From the NCBI GenBank assembly GCA_903851455.1, contig CAINOM010000661.1, positions 1 through 10,240 on the forward strand: a stretch of DNA of 10,240 nt. Reading direction: 5' to 3'. The notes beneath the pieces were generated by a model. That model ran no database searches, was not told the DNA's origin, and saw only the letters and a program-made list of their open reading frames with translations. Below, one piece after another: positions 6,511 to 10,240 of this stretch; within the stretch, counting starts at the first letter, position 1; the number at the start of each line of letters is the position of its first letter. The position numbers and the translations under genes were made by a program. This stretch comes from an uncultured Bacteroidota bacterium (GTDB lineage Bacteria; Bacteroidota; Bacteroidia; Chitinophagales; Chitinophagaceae).

Positions 6511-7785
6511 ATGCTGAAGTATCTATCCATACTATTGTTGTGCGTTTCCCTGCCAGCGCATGCCCAAAACCTCATTACCAATCCCGGTTTTGAGAAAAAA
6601 TACAAATGCCCGACCGGCAGGAGCGAAGTTGCGTACTTGCCCATTTACTATGGTTTCCCTACCGTGCTGGATTGGGTGAGTCCAACCAACAGCAGCCCCG
6701 ACTATTTCAATGAATGCGCTACGAGCGCAGAAGTACGGGTGCCGGAGCTGTCGCTGGATGGTTTTCACAAACCACACAATGGCGAAGCTTATGCAGGTAT
6801 TGCCATGTTTGCTGGCTCCATACTACATAATACCTCAGACTACTGGGGAGAGTACCTGGAGACGAAGCTTTCCGCACCCATGCAGGCCGGGCATTCTTAC
6901 TTTGTGAGTTATTATGTATGCCTCACTAATCATTCAAGGGGATCCTACAATATCATTTCTATAGACAGCATAGGCGCCCGCCTGACCGTAAATATGATCG
7001 ATACCCTTTGCCAGATGCCCATGTTTTTTATCTACGGTCCGCCCGATATCACGACCCCACCGGGCCTTTTCATCACCGACACTGCTAACTGGACATTGGT
7101 GTCGGGCGTATATCATGCATCGGGTGGGGAGCAGTGGCTGACCATAGGCCGGTTTTTTTCCAGTACCATCAATTACCAGCTGTTGTATTCGCCGGTGAAT
7201 GACGTTAACGCCATACACTGCATATGTTATATGCTGGTAGATGATGTGTGTGTTACCGATATTGAAAACCCTGAGACTACCGATACCATTATTTATACCC
7301 CACAGTTCCCCATTACGATAGGCGGTGGCAGGCCGCAGGGCAAGTATGAATGGTATAACGGCGATACAGCCATGCAAACAAGTATCCAGGGCCCTGGCAC
7401 ATACACACGTCAGCGCTGGAGCGGCTGTAGCTACACTATAGACACCTTTAAAGTGGCCGAAATGTCGGTGACAGATTGTGTGTGGCTGCCGTCTGCATTC
7501 ACGCCAAATGGTGACGGGCTGAATGACCTCTTCGGGCCCGGCAATATATACTGCCATCCCGACCTGAAGGATTTCAGTTTTAGCATTTATAACCGCTGGG
7601 GGCAGATGGTTTTCCAGACAGTGAACCCGGGCGTTAAATGGAATGGCATGTTCAACGGCATGCCACAGGAGATGGGCGTGTATTATTACACCCTGCGCTA
7701 CTCCTATAGCGGGGCCTTTTCGGGACTCAATTCGCCGCCCGGCGCGCAAACATTTGTGAATGGGAATGTTACCCTGGTGCGATGA
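6511..7785 (+). CDS. Secreted protein with gliding-motility-type (type B) T9SS sorting domain
   Basis: A 424-residue protein predicted to cross the inner membrane by Sec and the outer membrane by the type IX system. Residues 1-18 are a signal peptide (LKYLSILLLCVSLPAHA, then QN). The mature protein opens with NLITNPGFE, typical of jelly-roll, carbohydrate-binding-like domains; this beta-rich region runs to about residue 250 and ends at YMLVDDVCVTDIE. A short Ig-like segment (about 260-315, with PQGKYEWYNGDTA) follows. Residues ~327-424 are the type B C-terminal domain: PSAFTPNGDGLNDLF, SIYNRWGQMVF, KWNGMFNG, GVYYYTLRY, ending NGNVTLVR. It is likely a surface or extracellular binding protein; no catalytic motif was recognised. 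The ATG at 6511 is chosen because it begins the signal peptide and sits 18 bases after the promoter box; an in-frame TTG at 6490 overlaps that box. Five D-S/T-[AILMVT] sequons suggest O-glycosylation. Confidence 0.87.
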   Translation: MLKYLSILLLCVSLPAHAQNLITNPGFEKKYKCPTGRSEVAYLPIYYGFPTVLDWVSPTNSSPDYFNECATSAEVRVPELSLDGFHKPHNGEAYAGIAMFAGSILHNTSDYWGEYLETKLSAPMQAGHSYFVSYYVCLTNHSRGSYNIISIDSIGARLTVNMIDTLCQMPMFFIYGPPDITTPPGLFITDTANWTLVSGVYHASGGEQWLTIGRFFSSTINYQLLYSPVNDVNAIHCICYMLVDDVCVTDIENPETTDTIIYTPQFPITIGGGRPQGKYEWYNGDTAMQTSIQGPGTYTRQRWSGCSYTIDTFKVAEMSVTDCVWLPSAFTPNGDGLNDLFGPGNIYCHPDLKDFSFSIYNRWGQMVFQTVNPGVKWNGMFNGMPQEMGVYYYTLRYSYSGAFSGLNSPPGAQTFVNGNVTLVR

Positions 7786-8331
7786 CTATTTTTCAATAGC
7801 CGCAACGATCTCAGGGCTCATTGGCTGCGCCTTAGGCGAGAAGACAGCGATCAGGTTGCCCTTTTCATCGATCAGGTACTTCTGGAAATTCCACTTTACC
7901 TCGCTGTCCTGGAAGTTGTTGTGGGCCTTCTCCGTAAGCCAGTGATATATAGGCGCCATGTCATCGCCCTTTACAGATATCTTGGCCGCCATTGGGAAGG
8001 TGACACTATAATTTTTCTGGCAGAACTCAGATATTTCCAGGTTGGAGCCCGGCTCCTGGGCACCAAAATTATTAGCAGGGAAACCTACGATCACCAGCTT
8101 GTCCTTATATTTTTTTGACATTGCCTCCAGTGCGGCATATTGTGGCGTATTCCCGCATTGCGATGCAGTATTTACGATCAGTATCTTTTTTCCTTTGTAC
8201 TTAGAGAAGTCTACAGTGCCGCCGGTAAGACCAGGAACTTTGAATTCATAAATGGTTTTTGGGATTGCATCCGTTTTAACCGGCGTAAAACAGAAAAGAA
8301 ACTTGAACATTAACAATAGGTGAAGTGCCAT
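7786..8331 (-). CDS. Glutathione peroxidase family thiol peroxidase
   Basis: A 181-residue peroxidase that reduces H2O2 or organic hydroperoxides. Many bacterial members use thioredoxin rather than glutathione, but the reductant is not decided by this sequence. The catalytic tetrad is complete: Cys59 in NTASQCGNT, Gln92 in FGAQEPG, and Trp147-Asn148 in KWNFQKYL. The usual GFPCNQFG reads GFPANNFG, so that cysteine is absent; Cys104 (EISEFCQKNY) is the candidate resolving cysteine. The first ~16 residues are hydrophobic (MALHLLLMFKFLFCF), about 20 residues longer than a minimal cytosolic form, so an exported or membrane-tethered enzyme is likely. A second Met (residue 8, ATG complement at 8308-8310) gives a shorter version with the basic residue nearer the start and is a reasonable alternative start. 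No convincing promoter box was found upstream. The stop codon abuts the stop of the convergent gene. It is divergent from the TMTC-like gene. Confidence 0.93.
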   Translation of the reverse strand: MALHLLLMFKFLFCFTPVKTDAIPKTIYEFKVPGLTGGTVDFSKYKGKKILIVNTASQCGNTPQYAALEAMSKKYKDKLVIVGFPANNFGAQEPGSNLEISEFCQKNYSVTFPMAAKISVKGDDMAPIYHWLTEKAHNNFQDSEVKWNFQKYLIDEKGNLIAVFSPKAQPMSPEIVAAIEK

Positions 8332-8504
8332 ATAAGTTTGTTTTGAATGCTAAAGATGCTACTATTTCTCCAAAAAATTGCATTCCGCTGGTCCGAAAAG
8401 GTATTTCAACAAGCTGAATTGGGATTGCTCAATGTTTTTTGTTTGAGGGTCATTGTTTTAGGTGGGTTTGGGTAGTAGTAATTTTGTTTTTATATTGCTA
8501 TCGC
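8332..8504. other. Divergent intergenic spacer
   Basis: This 173-base AT-rich spacer separates the minus-strand peroxidase from the plus-strand TMTC-like gene and must hold start signals for both. A plus-strand promoter is recognisable at 8453-8486. On the minus strand no TAnnTTTG is present. No strong hairpin or RNA gene was seen. Confidence 0.6.
8453..8486 (+). promoter_or_regulatory. Bacteroidota -33/-7 promoter for the TMTC-like gene
   Basis: TTG (8453-8455) and TAATTTTG (8479-8486) are separated by 23 bases, at the upper end of the 17-23 base spacing reported for flavobacterial promoters. The -7 box is an exact TAnnTTTG match and lies 18 bases before the ATG at 8505, giving a very short predicted leader. 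It is the best-supported promoter in the window. Confidence 0.65.
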
Positions 8505-10240
8505 ATGGCTAAGAAACAAAGTCAAAAACCTCAACCTCAACAGGCAAAGGCTCCAGTGGCTGCACCTAAAACGGCTCCCCAGCCGCAGGTAGCTGCTGCT
8601 AAGGCGCCGGATGACAAATGGCTGGTGATACTACTGGTGGCTATCGCATTGGTTGCAAATGCGGCAACCCTGCGTTATGACTATACACTTGATGACCCTT
8701 ATTTCACAAAAGACAACCCACTGGTGAGAGCCGGAGTTTCTTCGATACCACAGTTCTTTACCCATGCTGCGTATTACGGCGTCTTCAAAAACCATGATGC
8801 CTCTTACCGGCCTTTAATGCTCATCAGCTTTGCCGTTGAGAAGACGCTGTTCGATTTTAACCCTGTAGTGAGCCATCTTATCAACCTCATTATATTCGCC
8901 CTGCAGATATTTTGTCTTTACAAATTGCTGCGGCGGGTGTTCAACAATTATTCAGCCTACATTCCTTTTTTCATTATGCTGCTTTTTGAGCTGCACCCCA
9001 TTCATACTGAGGTAGTGGCCAGTGTGAAGAGTCGCGATGAGTTGCTTGCATTGCTGTTTACGGCAATCAGTATGCTGTATAGTTTCAAATACATCGATGG
9101 CAATAAGATCGTAAACCTGGTAGTATCCGGCCTGTTCTTTTTCTTAGCGCTGCTGTCTAAAGAAAGTTCTATCACCTTCGTGGCCATCATGCCACTTACC
9201 GTTTATTTCTTCAGGGATGTGAAGCTATCCCGTATACTCACTGCAGTTGCACCATACGTCGTTATGGCGGGTATCTATATGGCCATGCGGGCAGCATTCA
9301 TTGAGAGCGATGGGGAAAAGGTAAGGATAATGGTGAACAACAATGCGCTGATGGCCGCTACTAATTATGGCGAAAAACTGGGCACCGCACTATTCATCCA
9401 GTTGAAGTACATCATTCTTTTGTTCGTTCCACATCCGCTGTCATACGATTACTCTTACAACCAGATACCGATCATCGGCTTTGCAAATCCCAAAGCGTTG
9501 TTCTCTGTGCTGGTTCTGCTTGGCTTGCTTGGGTATGCGCTTATGGGATTGAAGCGCAAGGATGTTTTCAGTTACTGTATACTTTTCTATTTCGCGGGGG
9601 TAGCTATTACTGCAAATATCCTTGTAGATATTGGTGCCACTATGGCCGAGCGTTTTGTGTACACCGCCTCACTGGGTTTCTGCATTGCGATTGTTTTTCT
9701 CGTTGTCAAATTATTGAAATCAGACAAAGCAAATCTTAGTTACGCTACTGCCCCGCGCGTATTTATGATACTTGTCGCTATCTCGGTATTGTATGGCGTA
9801 AAGACAGTGGCGCAGAACGAAGTATGGAAAAATAATCTGGTCCTCTATAAAAGCGGCATGGAGACTGCGCCAAACAGCTGGCGGGCGCACTACTTGCTGG
9901 GCGTGGAATATACGCGGCAGTTGAATACAGAAAAAGATCCGAATGCAAAGAAGGAACTGATGACAAATGCGGTAGAAGACTTTAACAGCAGCAACGCCAT
10001 CCTGCTCACCAGCGATGCATGGTTGATGAAGGGATATGCATTTGAGTTCGGAGGCCGCGATGACTCTGCGGTTGCCAGCTACAAGACCACGCTTACCCTC
10101 GACCCCACCAGCAGGCAGGCGGCTAATAATATGGGCGCTATCCTTTTAAGGCACAATAGCTTTCCGGCTGCCATAGAGGTTTTAGGAAAACTCGTTTCGC
10201 AGGACAGTACCTACACCGATGCCATCTGCAACCTGGCTGC
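8505..10240 (+). CDS. TMTC-like GT-C membrane glycosyltransferase with TPR tail (5' part)
   Basis: An open frame of 578 complete codons from ATG at 8505 runs off the window without a stop. It resembles the TMTC family (transmembrane and TPR protein O-mannosyltransferases, DUF1736). Residues 1-37 are a Lys/Pro/Gln/Ala-rich, presumably cytoplasmic tail. About a dozen hydrophobic segments follow between 38 and 432. Family landmarks in order: acidic pair Asp63-Asp64 in the first outer loop (the GT-C catalytic signature); SYRPL (100-104); SHLIN (123-127); LHPIHTEVVASVKSRDELL (163-181); LLSKESS (216-222); PHPLSYDYSYNQIPII (309-324); AERFVYTASLGFC (381-393). From about residue 440 the chain turns into TPR-like helices (WKNNLVLYKSGMETAP, then units at ~505-534 and ~537-569). 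In animals, TMTCs transfer mannose from a dolichol-linked donor to Ser/Thr in the ER lumen; here an inner-membrane enzyme acting on periplasmic proteins with a polyprenyl-phosphate sugar is inferred. A general TPR/GT-C membrane protein without transferase activity is the alternative. Confidence 0.82.
   Translation, partial: MAKKQSQKPQPQQAKAPVAAPKTAPQPQVAAAKAPDDKWLVILLVAIALVANAATLRYDYTLDDPYFTKDNPLVRAGVSSIPQFFTHAAYYGVFKNHDASYRPLMLISFAVEKTLFDFNPVVSHLINLIIFALQIFCLYKLLRRVFNNYSAYIPFFIMLLFELHPIHTEVVASVKSRDELLALLFTAISMLYSFKYIDGNKIVNLVVSGLFFFLALLSKESSITFVAIMPLTVYFFRDVKLSRILTAVAPYVVMAGIYMAMRAAFIESDGEKVRIMVNNNALMAATNYGEKLGTALFIQLKYIILLFVPHPLSYDYSYNQIPIIGFANPKALFSVLVLLGLLGYALMGLKRKDVFSYCILFYFAGVAITANILVDIGATMAERFVYTASLGFCIAIVFLVVKLLKSDKANLSYATAPRVFMILVAISVLYGVKTVAQNEVWKNNLVLYKSGMETAPNSWRAHYLLGVEYTRQLNTEKDPNAKKELMTNAVEDFNSSNAILLTSDAWLMKGYAFEFGGRDDSAVASYKTTLTLDPTSRQAANNMGAILLRHNSFPAAIEVLGKLVSQDSTYTDAICNLA

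Noticed and set aside
6934..7749. A 271-codon open frame on the minus strand
   Set aside because: It lies wholly antisense to the sorting-domain gene, is rich in His/Arg/Cys as shadow frames usually are, and shows no domain; the plus-strand protein is clearly real.
7786..7799. CTATT-TTTC-AATAG as a bidirectional terminator
   Set aside because: A five-pair AT-rich stem without a clear U-tract is too weak to call; noted only with the convergent junction.
8347..8475. A 42-codon open frame (MLKMLLFLQK...) in the divergent spacer
   Set aside because: It overlaps the promoter region, has no recognisable motif or start signal, and its length is expected by chance.

Overview
The window looks like the chromosome of a Bacteroidota, most likely a chitinophaga-type or flavobacterium-type environmental bacterium. 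The grounds are a TonB-dependent receptor of the family with a CarboxypepD_reg-like domain, plug and 'outer membrane beta-barrel family 3', a protein ending in a gliding-motility-type (type B) type IX secretion sorting domain, Bacteroidota-style promoter boxes (TAnnTTTG), and genes with little or no Shine-Dalgarno sequence. Placement below phylum level is inference.

Layout. Positions 1-3132 hold the end of a cytoplasmic NAD-linked formate dehydrogenase operon: the C-terminus of a NuoF-like flavin/Fe-S subunit, then the complete 934-residue molybdenum catalytic subunit with five Fe-S cluster sites and Cys-His at the active site. A hairpin terminator (3171-3197) closes the operon, and its U-tract doubles as a perfect match to the -7 promoter box of the next gene. 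Positions 3200-7785 hold three same-strand envelope genes, each with a signal peptide: an 809-residue TonB-dependent receptor, a 250-residue protein with a CarboxypepD_reg-like domain and two plug-like repeats but no barrel, and a 424-residue secreted protein with a type B sorting domain. A minus-strand glutathione peroxidase (7786-8331) converges on the last of these with no intergenic base. A 173-base divergent spacer follows, then a large plus-strand membrane protein (8505 to beyond the window end). It resembles TMTC-type GT-C protein O-mannosyltransferases, with a C-terminal TPR region.

How they fit together. Formate oxidation feeds NADH, and the central block is outer-membrane uptake and cell-surface or secreted protein. 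The secreted type B protein carries five Bacteroidota-type O-glycosylation sequons, which makes the nearby TMTC-like transferase a suggestive but unproven neighbour. The items most worth a second look are the barrel-less double-plug protein with its CCxC cluster, the terminator/promoter overlap that would make the receptor mRNA leaderless, and the bacterial TMTC-like enzyme. No RNA gene, insertion sequence, CRISPR array or phage gene was seen.
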